NCBI GenBank assembly: GCA_022509185.1
Contig: JAFLTS010000001.1
Location: 1-64,000, forward strand
Direction of reading: 5' to 3'
DNA length: 64,000 nt
Origin: Muribaculaceae bacterium
GTDB taxonomy: Bacteria; Bacteroidota; Bacteroidia; Bacteroidales; Muribaculaceae
The notes beneath the pieces are model-generated. The model made no database searches. It worked only from the letters and a program-made list of their open reading frames with translations, and was not told where the DNA came from. The position numbers were made by a program, and so were the translations under genes. Of the stretch, positions 36,010 through 45,188 are shown in pieces; within the stretch, counting starts at the first letter, position 1; the number at the start of each line of letters is the position of its first letter.

Positions 36010-36705
36010 TTAAATTTCCTTATTCTTTTTTCCGGAAGGACGGAAAGCATTAAACAATATAAATATTAAACATATCCCGGCCAAACAGTAACCTCCCCAT
36101 GTAAGATATTGATTGTATTGTTCAACTTTTTCAAATAATTGCTCGGGAGGTACTGTAGCAGATAGCCAGAAACCTAAGGCTCCCAAAACGCTGTTCCATA
36201 CAAGGGCACCCAAAAAGGTGAAAATTGCAAATTGAACTATATTCATCCTGGCGATACCGGCAGGAATTGATATTAGCTGGCGTATAGCCGGTATTAATCT
36301 TCCTATAAATGTGGATATTGCTCCGTGTCTGTCAAAATAGTTTTCTGCTTTCTCTACTTTTTCTCTATTTATAAGAAACATATGTCCCATTCTGCTGTCA
36401 GCGAATGCATATACCACAGGCCTCCCTATCCAAAGTGCTAAATAATAATTAATAAAAGCTCCCACCAACGCTCCCAGAGTAGCTACTATTACTACCCAGA
36501 AAACATTCATACCGGCTCCGGCGCCAGCATTACTACAGGCCAGATAAGCAGCCGGAGGAACTATCACTTCCGAAGGAAATGGTATGAAAGAACTTTCTAT
36601 AACCATAAATACGAATACAAATGTATAATTGGCATTGTCTACAAACCATTGAAAAAATTCCGAAGCATTAAATAATGATAATGGGATAAGATCAATCATA
36701 ACCAT
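36010..36705 (-). CDS. DedA-family membrane protein
   Basis: This is a 231-residue inner-membrane protein with the DedA/SNARE-associated pattern: ESSFIPFPSEVIVPPAAYLA, then GALVGAFINYYLALWIGRP, then FIGRLIPAIRQLISIPAGIARM. DedA proteins are linked to undecaprenyl-phosphate or phospholipid translocation and to membrane-potential homeostasis. It overlaps the UDG-like gene's stop by one base and sits 11 bases before the hydrolase gene. Confidence 0.9.
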   Translation of the reverse strand: MVMIDLIPLSLFNASEFFQWFVDNANYTFVFVFMVIESSFIPFPSEVIVPPAAYLACSNAGAGAGMNVFWVVIVATLGALVGAFINYYLALWIGRPVVYAFADSRMGHMFLINREKVEKAENYFDRHGAISTFIGRLIPAIRQLISIPAGIARMNIVQFAIFTFLGALVWNSVLGALGFWLSATVPPEQLFEKVEQYNQYLTWGGYCLAGICLIFILFNAFRPSGKKNKEI

Positions 36706-37304
36706 TAATTTATAATACCTACCGCCCGTAACATCTCTTTGTAATATTCGGTTTTATTTTCCAACTTCATTGGAAAAGCTCTTGAAGTTGATGGCATACG
36801 CCAATGCCTCATATATCTTATCGTATTTTCGTCTATTTTTATTTTGAATTCTTTATTTTCGCCTACTTTGGGTATTTCCGTATTAGTAAGTGCCGCAATA
36901 ACTGAAGCTGCTTTTTCTCCCGTTGTAACGATATCTTTACAATCCGGAATTCTCTTTAATAATTGCGGTAAGTCAACTGGAGTAATAACTTCAAGAAATT
37001 TATCCGACGCATTATCTTTAAGTCTTCTTGCTTCAATTACAGTTTCTCCTATTCCAATCTTTTTATTGGTCAACATGGCTTGAATACCTTCTTTGTCGAT
37101 CTTTTTTTCATTCTTATTAAAGAAATGTTCTTTATCATCAAAGAAAATAAGGCCAAAGATTCTCCACATATCATTATAAAAATTAGGATAGAAGAAATCC
37201 ATCGACCATTTATCTTTTTTTGGAGGGAAGGTGCCACACAACACTACCCTGGTACCATCAGGAAGATAGGGTTTAAATGGATGTTGTTCCACTAAAGACG
37301 GCAT
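36705..37304 (-). CDS. Uracil-DNA glycosylase superfamily protein
   Basis: The 199-residue protein begins with HPFKPYLPDGTRVVLCGTFPP, the motif A region of UDG-superfamily proteins, followed by MDFFYPNFYNDMWRIFG and a C-terminal RHWRMPSTSRAFPM that corresponds to the His-containing motif B. It would excise deaminated bases, though base preference cannot be assigned. It starts 2 bases after fprA. Confidence 0.75.
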   Translation of the reverse strand: MPSLVEQHPFKPYLPDGTRVVLCGTFPPKKDKWSMDFFYPNFYNDMWRIFGLIFFDDKEHFFNKNEKKIDKEGIQAMLTNKKIGIGETVIEARRLKDNASDKFLEVITPVDLPQLLKRIPDCKDIVTTGEKAASVIAALTNTEIPKVGENKEFKIKIDENTIRYMRHWRMPSTSRAFPMKLENKTEYYKEMLRAVGIIN

Positions 37305-37306
37305 AA

Positions 37307-38497
37307 TCAGTAACCAAGAGCTTCTGCTACTTTATCTGCAAGTTCAGCTGCTGCCGTAAAGTCATCCTGACCCGGAGCCTGCTTCATATCTAAAGAATCT
37401 ACCTGATCAATTTTCATTCTGGTAAGACATTCGTTCATCTGCTTACAAGCTGCCGAGGCCCAGGTAAAAGATCCGAAAGTGGCAATTACCTTATTCTTTA
37501 TTTCCCTTACTTCCATAGCATTCATAAACTCCTCTATCGGTGGGAAAAGTCTTCCGGAATAAGTGGGACTTCCTATTATCAAGCCTTTATATTGAAATGC
37601 ATCGGAAATAATATAGCTCATTTCACTTTTGGAAACATTATGCATTTTAATATTCCTTATGCCCTTTTCATTTAGCCTTACAGCAATGGCTTCTGCTATT
37701 TCTTCGGTATTGCCATACATAGACCCATAAACTATTGTAACTCCATCTTCACCTTCATATAAACTCAACTTATTGTATATCTCCACAACTTCCTTTAGAC
37801 GTTGATGCCAAACAGGACCGTGGGTTGGGCAAATATATCTAAAATCAAGAGAAGAAGTCTTTTTTAAAGCCATTTGTACGGGTTTGCCATATTTACCTAC
37901 AATATTGGAATAATATCTGTACATTTCCGGAATATACCATTCCGTTTCCATTTCCGTATCTATAACTCCTCCGTTTAGGGCTCCGAAACAACCAAAGGCA
38001 TCACCGGTAAAAAGAATTCCCTCCTCCTCTATAAAAGTCATCATAGTTTCAGGCCAGTGAACTAAAGGCGTCAATACAAATTTCAATGTTATATCTCCAA
38101 GAGAAATGGTTTCATTGTCTTTAATTTCTATGAATCTATCATCCGATACTCCATAATATCCTTTCACCATCCCTATAGTCTGTTTATTCCCTATTATTTT
38201 CAAGTCGGGATAGGTGAATAATAAATCAGGAATTCCTCCGGAATGATCCGGCTCCATGTGATTGACAACCAGGTAATCAATTTTTTGATTATTCACCACT
38301 TTATTGATCCTATTTTTTAGGCTTTGCATGGAAGCATTTTCAACACAATCTATCAAAGCTATTTTTTCTTTCCCTGTCACTAGGTAGGTATTGTAACTGA
38401 CTCCAAAAGGAAGGGGCCAAAGATTTTCGAATTTCCAAGTGGTTCTATCGTTTACTCCAACATAATGCACGTGTGGAGTGAGCCGGCTGATATTCAT
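37307..38497 (-). CDS. FprA-type flavodiiron protein
   Basis: An N-terminal metallo-beta-lactamase-like domain with a diiron site (NHMEPDHSGG near residue 85, then GDAFGCFGA near 165 and HGPVWH near 230) is followed by a flavodoxin domain (VYGSMYGNTEEIAEA near 255) that binds FMN. Such enzymes reduce O2 to water or NO to N2O and protect anaerobes. The ATG at 38497 is 22 bases from a -7 box; the ATG at 38521 would remove the leader. It opens a four-gene operon with the UDG-like, DedA and hydrolase genes. Confidence 0.93.
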   Translation of the reverse strand: MNISRLTPHVHYVGVNDRTTWKFENLWPLPFGVSYNTYLVTGKEKIALIDCVENASMQSLKNRINKVVNNQKIDYLVVNHMEPDHSGGIPDLLFTYPDLKIIGNKQTIGMVKGYYGVSDDRFIEIKDNETISLGDITLKFVLTPLVHWPETMMTFIEEEGILFTGDAFGCFGALNGGVIDTEMETEWYIPEMYRYYSNIVGKYGKPVQMALKKTSSLDFRYICPTHGPVWHQRLKEVVEIYNKLSLYEGEDGVTIVYGSMYGNTEEIAEAIAVRLNEKGIRNIKMHNVSKSEMSYIISDAFQYKGLIIGSPTYSGRLFPPIEEFMNAMEVREIKNKVIATFGSFTWASAACKQMNECLTRMKIDQVDSLDMKQAPGQDDFTAAAELADKVAEALGY

Positions 38498-38518
38498 CTT
38501 ATTTAATTTAGTTATATG

Positions 38519-38549
38519 CAAATTTACTAATAAAGGTTATATTTGCAAA
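38519..38549 (-). promoter_or_regulatory. Promoter of the fprA operon
   Basis: On the minus strand TTTG (38549-38546) and TAAATTTG (38526-38519, then C) are 19 bases apart, the classical Bacteroidota arrangement. It overlaps the divergent glycosyltransferase promoter. Confidence 0.65.
38538..38545 (+). promoter_or_regulatory. -7 box (TATATTTG) of the glycosyltransferase gene
   Basis: The exact consensus is followed by C, 28 bases before ATG 38574. It overlaps the -33 element of the divergent fprA promoter, so the two probably compete. Confidence 0.6.
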
Positions 38550-38573
38550 GCTATAAGTGTCTGATGAAAACTG

Positions 38574-39557
38574 ATGAAACTCTTTACAGAAAACCATCCA
38601 AAAGAAAAAAGTCTAATATCAGTGATAGTTCCTGTTTTTAATGCAGAAACCTATCTTGCCGCATGTCTTGACAGTATAATTTCTCAATCTTATTCATACC
38701 TGGAAATTATAATTATCAATGATGGATCTACAGATTTTTCTTTAAAGATTGCTAATAAATATGCTGATCAAGATGACCGGATAAAGGTATTTTCTTTTGA
38801 AAATGAAGGTTTGTCTCAGGCACGTAATCATGGCTTGGCCGTATCAACGGGCGAATATGTAATTTTTGTTGATTCTGATGATTTGCTATTACCCGGTGCT
38901 ATTGAAAATCTATGGAAAACTATTGTTGAATATGATGTAGATATAGTAGAAGGAAAAGCTATTAGAGGTAAAACACATGGCAAATTGCCAATTATAAAAT
39001 CTTATAAAGTAAAATTATTCGACCCTCTAGAAGCTATAGAAAATATTCTTTATCAGAAAATGTTACTTCCTTCAGCTTGGGGAAAAATTTACAAAAAAAA
39101 TCTTTTTGAAAATCTCCTCTTTGAAAAAGGTATTCTTTATGAAGATCTTGATCTTTTTTACAGGATATACGAAAGAACTTTTAAAGTGGCTTCAATTGAT
39201 TATCCTGTTTATTTTTACAGAGATACGGAAGGAAGTCTTATTAATAGTTGGAAACCTCAACGCCTCGATGTCTTAAAAGTTACGGAAAAAATTGAAAATC
39301 ATATGCATGAAAATCACCCGGACCTGATAAATGCAGCCATCGACCGGAGGTTGAGTGCCAATTTTAATATGTTTTCTTTATGTTCCGTTCATCATGATCA
39401 TGATAATGTCTTGAAATGCTGGGAAATAATAAAAAAACACAGAAAAAAATCCCTTTTTAATCCTAAGGTCCGAATAAAAAATAAAATAGGTATTCTTATA
39501 TCCTATGGTGGAAGATATTTATTTAAAACCGTAGCAAAAAGAATATATAGAAATTAA
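38574..39557 (+). CDS. Family 2 glycosyltransferase
   Basis: This 327-residue GT2 protein has the GT-A fold start ISVIVPVFNAETYLAACLDSI, INDGSTDFSLKIANKYA, and the DXD-type VDSDDLL near residue 100. The ED in YEDLDLFYRIYER near 190 is in the place of the catalytic base. No membrane segment is obvious. It is isolated from any polysaccharide cluster and from other glycosyltransferase genes, so the acceptor is unknown. Confidence 0.88.
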   Translation: MKLFTENHPKEKSLISVIVPVFNAETYLAACLDSIISQSYSYLEIIIINDGSTDFSLKIANKYADQDDRIKVFSFENEGLSQARNHGLAVSTGEYVIFVDSDDLLLPGAIENLWKTIVEYDVDIVEGKAIRGKTHGKLPIIKSYKVKLFDPLEAIENILYQKMLLPSAWGKIYKKNLFENLLFEKGILYEDLDLFYRIYERTFKVASIDYPVYFYRDTEGSLINSWKPQRLDVLKVTEKIENHMHENHPDLINAAIDRRLSANFNMFSLCSVHHDHDNVLKCWEIIKKHRKKSLFNPKVRIKNKIGILISYGGRYLFKTVAKRIYRN

Positions 39558-39579
39558 GATTCCTGATTCCAGGTCTCTA

Positions 39580-40275
39580 TTATAATTGAAACACTCGGAA
39601 ACTGTTCGTTAACAGATCAAAGGTGAAAAGTTTGCCTGATAATAATTTACCGGCACCTGATAAAAATTTTAAAACTTCTGATGCTTGAATGCTGGCACAT
39701 AAAGCTGCCGCCGGACCCATTACTCCACCTAAAGAACAGGGAAGGATATTTTCTGAGGCTGCCATACCGAAATAAGCTTCAAATCTCATATCAGAAGGAA
39801 GCAATGTTATTACCTGGCCAGAGAAATTGCCAACTCCTCCTAAACAGCAACATTTGTTTTTTTCCGCAGATACTTTATCTACTATTAATTTTGATTCCGG
39901 ATTATCAGTCCCGTCTACAATAAAATCATAATCTCCAAAAATATCTCTCGCCTTTTTCAATGAAATTAATTCATTGAAAGATTTTATTTTGACATTAGGA
40001 TTTAAAGCCGAAATTCTTTCTGCAAGGATTCGGGTCTTCTTTTCCCCGGCATCTTTTGTATCGAAAAAAAATTGTCTTTGGAGATTGGAAATGTCTATGG
40101 TGTCAAAATCAGCTATACCAATTTCCCCTACTCCGGCTCCGGCAAGTTGCATAGCTATCATCGAACCTAAAGCTCCGCTACCGATAACCAACACTTTACC
40201 CCTGCATATTTTTTCCTGTCCTTCCTTTGCTATTTGAGGTATAGCAATCTGACGTTGATATCTTTTTAGGTCCAT
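39580..40275 (-). CDS. ThiF/MoeB-type adenylyltransferase without zinc cysteines
   Basis: The 231-residue protein has the E1-like core: RYQRQIAIPQI, the nucleotide loop GSGALGS (32-38), DFDTIDISNLQRQ and DGTDNPESK. Family members adenylate the C-terminal Gly of ThiS, MoaD or similar carriers. The paired CxxC zinc ligands usual in MoeB and ThiF are not visible; only PCSLGGVMGP remains of the second half. No ThiS- or MoaD-like gene is nearby, so the carrier is unknown. It is the last gene of a three-gene operon, 14 bases after the MscS gene. Confidence 0.85.
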   Translation of the reverse strand: MDLKRYQRQIAIPQIAKEGQEKICRGKVLVIGSGALGSMIAMQLAGAGVGEIGIADFDTIDISNLQRQFFFDTKDAGEKKTRILAERISALNPNVKIKSFNELISLKKARDIFGDYDFIVDGTDNPESKLIVDKVSAEKNKCCCLGGVGNFSGQVITLLPSDMRFEAYFGMAASENILPCSLGGVMGPAAALCASIQASEVLKFLSGAGKLLSGKLFTFDLLTNSFRVFQL

Positions 40276-40289
40276 TACTTTTTTTTGAC

Positions 40290-41426
40290 CTATTTCAAAG
40301 AAAGTGTTGATGGAACATCCGCAATATGTACATCTAACTGTGGGAAAGGGAATTCAAATCCATTCTCAGGTAATTCTTTATAGAAACGTTCATTCATTTC
40401 AAAGAAAAGATCCCAATAGTTAGAGTTATGAGTCCATGCTCTTATTACAAAATTCACACTACTGTCTGCCAAAGCTGTTATAGCTACAAATGGAGGTCGG
40501 CTTACATTTAGGTTTGCCGAGAGATTCAAAGTTGTTTTTTTCTTTATCTTTTTCTTAATTTCTTCTTTCCTTTTCTTATTTTTATGAATAAGACGATCCC
40601 AGAAAGATCTTTTTTCTTCGTTACAGTCCGGATCCTCGGGAGGACAATCATCCTCTTCTTCTGAAACCGTTTCTTCAGCCATTTTTAACTTACGCTTATC
40701 CATATCCATCTGCAAGGTATCTACCACAACTCTGTCATCGCTCAATAAAATCTGTTTGAAAATTTCCTTTGCCTTTTCATAATTGCAGCCATAGCATAAT
40801 CCGATGGTCCATTCAACCCTTCTGTAACTTTCCAGGGAATAATTATTTATTGATCCCGTAGAAAGCCCACCGTTAGGTATAATTATCGTTTTATTATCGG
40901 TAGTGTTGATAACAGTGTGAAAGATCTGTATCTCTTTAACAAAGCCTGCATAACCCTGCGCCTCAATATAGTCTCCGACTCTATATGGCTTTAGTAACAA
41001 AATCAAGACACCACCGGCAAAATTCTGCAGGGTTCCGCTTAAAGCCATACCTATAGCAACACCGGCTGATGCAAATAAAGCAAGGAAAGAGCTTGTTTCT
41101 ATTCCTAAAATGCCAACAATAGTAACGATGAGAATGAAGTAGAGCACTATTCTGACCAATGACAAAACAAAGGTCTGAAGGGAGGCATCTACATCATTGG
41201 CAATTAGGATCCTTCTTATTAATTCATAAAGTTTCCTTATAAGAAACTTGCCGAAATAAAACACAAAAGCTGCTATAAGCAGCTTAAATGCAAATTGTAC
41301 GGCTCCATTGGCGATTGTAGTGATCGCATCATCAAAACTTAATCCCTTTAGTGCGTCCCAGCCTTTATGGGCACTGTCAGTTTTATCGGGTATTTCAACT
41401 ATGGGGAGGTCTTGTGTCTGAATCAT
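40290..41426 (-). CDS. MscS-family mechanosensitive channel with charged insert
   Basis: Three membrane helices (about residues 43-64, 86-108 and 112-145) are visible, the last with the pore-lining pattern ASAGVAIGMALSGTLQNFAGG. The beta domain (GDYIEAQGYAGFVKEI) and a C-terminal alpha/beta domain follow. The inner-membrane channel opens under tension to release osmolytes. The protein is 378 residues against 286 in E. coli MscS: about 65 residues (238-305) interrupt the C-terminal domain. That insert holds an acidic run (EEEDD, then PPEDPDCNEE) followed by a lysine-rich run (KKRKEEIKKKIKKK). Confidence 0.88.
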   Translation of the reverse strand: MIQTQDLPIVEIPDKTDSAHKGWDALKGLSFDDAITTIANGAVQFAFKLLIAAFVFYFGKFLIRKLYELIRRILIANDVDASLQTFVLSLVRIVLYFILIVTIVGILGIETSSFLALFASAGVAIGMALSGTLQNFAGGVLILLLKPYRVGDYIEAQGYAGFVKEIQIFHTVINTTDNKTIIIPNGGLSTGSINNYSLESYRRVEWTIGLCYGCNYEKAKEIFKQILLSDDRVVVDTLQMDMDKRKLKMAEETVSEEEDDCPPEDPDCNEEKRSFWDRLIHKNKKRKEEIKKKIKKKTTLNLSANLNVSRPPFVAITALADSSVNFVIRAWTHNSNYWDLFFEMNERFYKELPENGFEFPFPQLDVHIADVPSTLSLK

Positions 41427-41429
41427 TTT

Positions 41430-42668
41430 TTATCTTGTGAATACAGTTTTTGCCCAGGAAAGATTTTGAAAATATTTTTCCCTTTCAGAGTTACTTTCAA
41501 AATTATATACATGGGTTGATATTCCTGAATATCTATTCTGATCTACCATGGTCCCGGAGAAGGTTGTGGGTGTGGCAGCTCTGTATAAAATAACTTCATC
41601 TAAAACCAACTGCCATTCTTCGTCAGAGATCCCATTACCATTTGCCACTGCCATAGCCTTTGTATAATCTCCAAGATCGTAAAAGGGACCCGTACTACCT
41701 CTTGTATACTTCAAATAATAATCCGGATCCAACCGTGAACCTTTGATATAATTCTCTTTACAGAAATCTGCCAGAAATTCTATTTTCTTCATATCTACTA
41801 CGGCCACAAAGGCATTTCGAATACTGGAATAAGGATTTTCTTCATAGTATTTAAAAAAGTTCTCTGCAGCACCAACTAAATCAGGAGTCTTTCCGACCAT
41901 ATACGGCAAACAAAGCTCATAAGGAAGCCCATATTCCCATACTTCTGTAGGATAACCTATATAATAATCACATTTTTCTCTGAATTCATAGATTGATTCG
42001 ATATTACTCATATAACATGAATCGAACCATATGAAATTAAAGGTATTATTGGGAATTGCAGAGGCAAGTTTTTCTATATTGATCTGTTCATAGGCAACAT
42101 CTACACTTCCCAAATCCTGACCAAAGGAATATTCCATTGGTAATTCTATACTTTTTGTTGAAGGCATGTAAGGTTGGCTTGCTGTGCTATGCGACCAGAA
42201 TACTAAACCGTGGTTTTCTGCCTTATAATTCTCAACAACATAATCTATTACCTCTCTGATTCTTTGTGGATCTAATGAGGCTGTTTCCGTAGAAAATACT
42301 TTTTCCACATTCCATAAATAATTTTCGCCATCTTTCTTTAATTTTATAAGATCCACTGCAGAAATTACTCCGCCTGTTTCTTCATCTCTGACATATTTTG
42401 TTTCAAAAACGATAATATTATTTTTGCTAAGATCGATATTTTGTGCCGCCTGGAGCATCTCATTCTTATCTGAGACAAAGTTACCTGAAAGGCTGTTGGT
42501 GGCTACGGCATATATCAAAATAGTGGATTCTTTAACAGAATCATCTTTCTCAGGATTATCAGGCGAATTTTTTCCTTTGTCGTCGCTACATGCCCAAATT
42601 CCTATTGAAATTATAGTTATAGCCAAGACTTTCAGACAATAGTTTATTTTTTTTATAATTACTTTCAT
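41430..42668 (-). CDS. Clostripain-like (C11) cysteine peptidase lipoprotein
   Basis: A lipoprotein signal ends in IGIWAC with Cys27, followed by SDDKGK, an acidic start typical of surface-exposed Bacteroidota lipoproteins. The peptidase core has the catalytic His160 (GLVFWSHSTA) and Cys218 (IWFDSCYMSN). C11 peptidases cut after Arg or Lys and are often self-activated. Length is 412. It is the first gene of an operon with the MscS channel (3 bases) and the ThiF-like gene. Substrate unknown. Confidence 0.85.
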   Translation of the reverse strand: MKVIIKKINYCLKVLAITIISIGIWACSDDKGKNSPDNPEKDDSVKESTILIYAVATNSLSGNFVSDKNEMLQAAQNIDLSKNNIIVFETKYVRDEETGGVISAVDLIKLKKDGENYLWNVEKVFSTETASLDPQRIREVIDYVVENYKAENHGLVFWSHSTASQPYMPSTKSIELPMEYSFGQDLGSVDVAYEQINIEKLASAIPNNTFNFIWFDSCYMSNIESIYEFREKCDYYIGYPTEVWEYGLPYELCLPYMVGKTPDLVGAAENFFKYYEENPYSSIRNAFVAVVDMKKIEFLADFCKENYIKGSRLDPDYYLKYTRGSTGPFYDLGDYTKAMAVANGNGISDEEWQLVLDEVILYRAATPTTFSGTMVDQNRYSGISTHVYNFESNSEREKYFQNLSWAKTVFTR

Positions 42669-42760
42669 TTTTTGGCTTTTAATAGGGATTTATAATAGGG
42701 ATTAAGACCTTATCAATTCATTGTTTTTAACGTCTTATTTTCTTTTAATATTGTGTTTGA

Positions 42761-42792
42761 CAAAATTACAAAATTTATTCCTAAATTCACAA
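42761..42792 (-). promoter_or_regulatory. Promoter of the C11-MscS-ThiF operon
   Basis: On the minus strand TTG (42792-42790) and TAATTTTG (42768-42761) are 21 bases apart. The leader to ATG 42668 would be about 87 bases. The segment 42669-42900 separates this operon from rprX. Confidence 0.5.
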
Positions 42793-42900
42793 TTAAATGT
42801 TAATTTTCACGTTTTTAGTTAAAAGAGATTAAACTAATTGTTATTAATCTTGTTAATATATTAAGGTTTTCGACTCATTAATTCCTGATAATTAAAAAGA

Positions 42901-44424
42901 ATGAAGAAATCTATAATATGGCTTCTCACCGGTGTAATGGCTATTACATTCGGAGCTTTGCTATATTTTCAGATTATGTATTTGGAAAACATGGTCAAGA
43001 TGAGGGATGCCCAGTTTTCTGAAATAGTTCACAGATGCCTTGGGGCCACGGGAGCCTATCTCGAAAAAAGAGAAACAATGCACTTCCTTCAGGAAGATAT
43101 TGCGGTTTTGGAATCTAGTATCTTGGAATTCGACAATGAATCTTCCTCCGGTTATGGCTTATCTTCTGCTGTGATAGATTCAATAAACGGAGTTTTATCT
43201 CAGCAAACAAAAGAACTCGGACTAAAAGAACCCTCTTTTGATGCTCCTATATCACGGCAACGGCAGATTGATAATATACAGAGCAGATATAGGAATATGC
43301 AACAAACTCTTAGAGGACAATACCTGTATCAGAAAGGTCTTTTAAATGAAGTGATCCTTTCCATATTAAGGGATGCTGGGCAAAGACCTCCTAAAGAAAG
43401 GGCAGATTCTGTTATTATTAGGGATTATTTGAGAAATGAACTTGAATCGAGTGGCCTCACTATGCCATTCAATTTTTCTGTGACAAATACAAGGGGACAA
43501 TTGATATATTATACCATGGGATTCGACGGTGCTCCAAAACAGAGTATTTATTCCCAGACACTATTCCCGAATACAGGCTCGCCTCTCAGATTGAATGTGG
43601 AGTTCCCTCAAAAAAATAGATTCGTTTTTTCATCTGTGAGGTTTATTATCCCCACCTTAATTTTTACTTTAATCCTCCTTATAGTTTTTCTGTATACTAT
43701 TATAATGGCATTCCGACAGAAAAAACTTTCTGAAATCAAAACCGATTTCATTCATAATATGACACATGAACTTAAGACTCCTATTTCTACAATTTCATTG
43801 GCGTCTCAAATGTTAAATGATGCTTCGGTTAGAAAATCAGAATCTTCTTTGAATAGATTGGCGGGAGTAATTTCTGATGAAACAAAGAGACTCCAGTTTC
43901 AAGTAGAAAAAGTGTTACAGATGTCTGTTTTTGATAATTCGGATTCTTCTGTTAAAATGGCTGAATGTGATGCAAATGCTATCATACAGACTGTTGTGGA
44001 TACTTTCAAAATCAAGGTTGAAAAATTCGGAGGTACAATTTCTTGTAGACTCGATGCTGAGAATAGTCTGGTGATGGTGGATCAGATGCATTTTACGAAT
44101 ATTATCCACAATCTACTTGATAATGCCATTAAATACAGAGATGAAGACAGAGCACCTCATCTTATGATTTCTACAGACAATACCAATAAAAAAACCTTAC
44201 GTATTAAGATAAGCGACAACGGAATAGGTATAAAGAAGGAAGATATTAAACGTATTTTCGATAAATTCTATAGAGTACATACCGGCAACCGTCACGACGT
44301 AAAAGGTTTCGGGTTAGGTCTTGCTTATGTGAAGAAAATGGTGGAAATATTTAATGGTTCCATCACTGCAGAAAGTGAATTTGGGAAAGGGTCTACTTTT
44401 ATTATCACCCTTCCTTTGATTTGA
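42901..44424 (+). CDS. rprX: Sensor histidine kinase RprX
   Basis: The start MKKSIIWLLTGVMAITFGALLYFQ and the following LENMVKMRDAQFSEIV match RprX of Bacteroides as I recall it. Two membrane helices (about 5-25 and 248-270) bracket a periplasmic sensor domain. The cytoplasmic part has His289 in MTHELKTP, the N box HNLLDNAIKYR, GIGIKKED and the G2 box FGLGLAY. It phosphorylates the adjacent response regulator. RprX/RprY was described in Bacteroides as affecting outer-membrane porin expression. Confidence 0.85.
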   Translation: MKKSIIWLLTGVMAITFGALLYFQIMYLENMVKMRDAQFSEIVHRCLGATGAYLEKRETMHFLQEDIAVLESSILEFDNESSSGYGLSSAVIDSINGVLSQQTKELGLKEPSFDAPISRQRQIDNIQSRYRNMQQTLRGQYLYQKGLLNEVILSILRDAGQRPPKERADSVIIRDYLRNELESSGLTMPFNFSVTNTRGQLIYYTMGFDGAPKQSIYSQTLFPNTGSPLRLNVEFPQKNRFVFSSVRFIIPTLIFTLILLIVFLYTIIMAFRQKKLSEIKTDFIHNMTHELKTPISTISLASQMLNDASVRKSESSLNRLAGVISDETKRLQFQVEKVLQMSVFDNSDSSVKMAECDANAIIQTVVDTFKIKVEKFGGTISCRLDAENSLVMVDQMHFTNIIHNLLDNAIKYRDEDRAPHLMISTDNTNKKTLRIKISDNGIGIKKEDIKRIFDKFYRVHTGNRHDVKGFGLGLAYVKKMVEIFNGSITAESEFGKGSTFIITLPLI

Positions 44425-44463
44425 TTTGTTATATTATTAGGATAATTAGAAAAACAAAATATT

Positions 44464-45186
44464 ATGGAAGATAAAGTTAAAATTCTACTTTGCGAAGACG
44501 ATGAAAATCTCGGAATGTTGCTTCGCGAATTTCTTCAGGCAAAAGGGTTTAATGCCGATCTTTGCTCTGATGGTGAAAAGGGATATAAAGAGTTCCTGAA
44601 AGGGAAATACGATCTTTGCGTATTAGACGTGATGATGCCTAAAAAAGACGGATTCACTCTGGCGCAGGAGATACGTAATGTAAACAGTGAAATTCCAATT
44701 ATTTTCCTTACTGCTAAAAATTTAAAAGAAGATATATTGGAAGGTTTTAAAATTGGAGCCGATGATTACATCACCAAACCATTCTCTATGGAGGAACTTG
44801 TTTTTAGGATCGGTGCAATATTAAGAAGAGTGAAAGGAAAGAAAGACAAGGAAATAACACTTTATAAAATTGGACGATATACCTTCGATACACAAAAACA
44901 AGTTTTGATTTCAAAAGACAAAACTCAGAAACTCACAACTAAGGAATCAGAACTTCTGGCTCTCTTATGTTCTCATGTAAACGAGATCTTGGAAAGGAAC
45001 TTTGCTCTTAAAACTATTTGGATAGATGATAACTATTTCAACGCCAGAAGTATGGATGTTTATATCACAAAATTGAGAAAACTTCTCAAAGATGATCCAA
45101 ATATTGAAATCATAAATATTCACGGGAAAGGATACAAGCTTATAGCACCCGATAATAAAGATTCTTCAGACGATTTGTTAGATTAA
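44464..45186 (+). CDS. rprY: Response regulator RprY
   Basis: The receiver domain (residues about 4-120) has the phosphoacceptor Asp55 (CVLDVMMPKKDG), Thr/Lys partners (IIFLTAK, ITKPFS) and the OmpR-type winged-helix DNA-binding domain (about 135-235, with MDVYITKLRKLLKDDP and IHGKGYKLI). It starts 39 bases after rprX and is followed 2 bases later by the acyltransferase gene, so the three are one transcript. Confidence 0.88.
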   Translation: MEDKVKILLCEDDENLGMLLREFLQAKGFNADLCSDGEKGYKEFLKGKYDLCVLDVMMPKKDGFTLAQEIRNVNSEIPIIFLTAKNLKEDILEGFKIGADDYITKPFSMEELVFRIGAILRRVKGKKDKEITLYKIGRYTFDTQKQVLISKDKTQKLTTKESELLALLCSHVNEILERNFALKTIWIDDNYFNARSMDVYITKLRKLLKDDPNIEIINIHGKGYKLIAPDNKDSSDDLLD

Positions 45187-45188
45187 TA

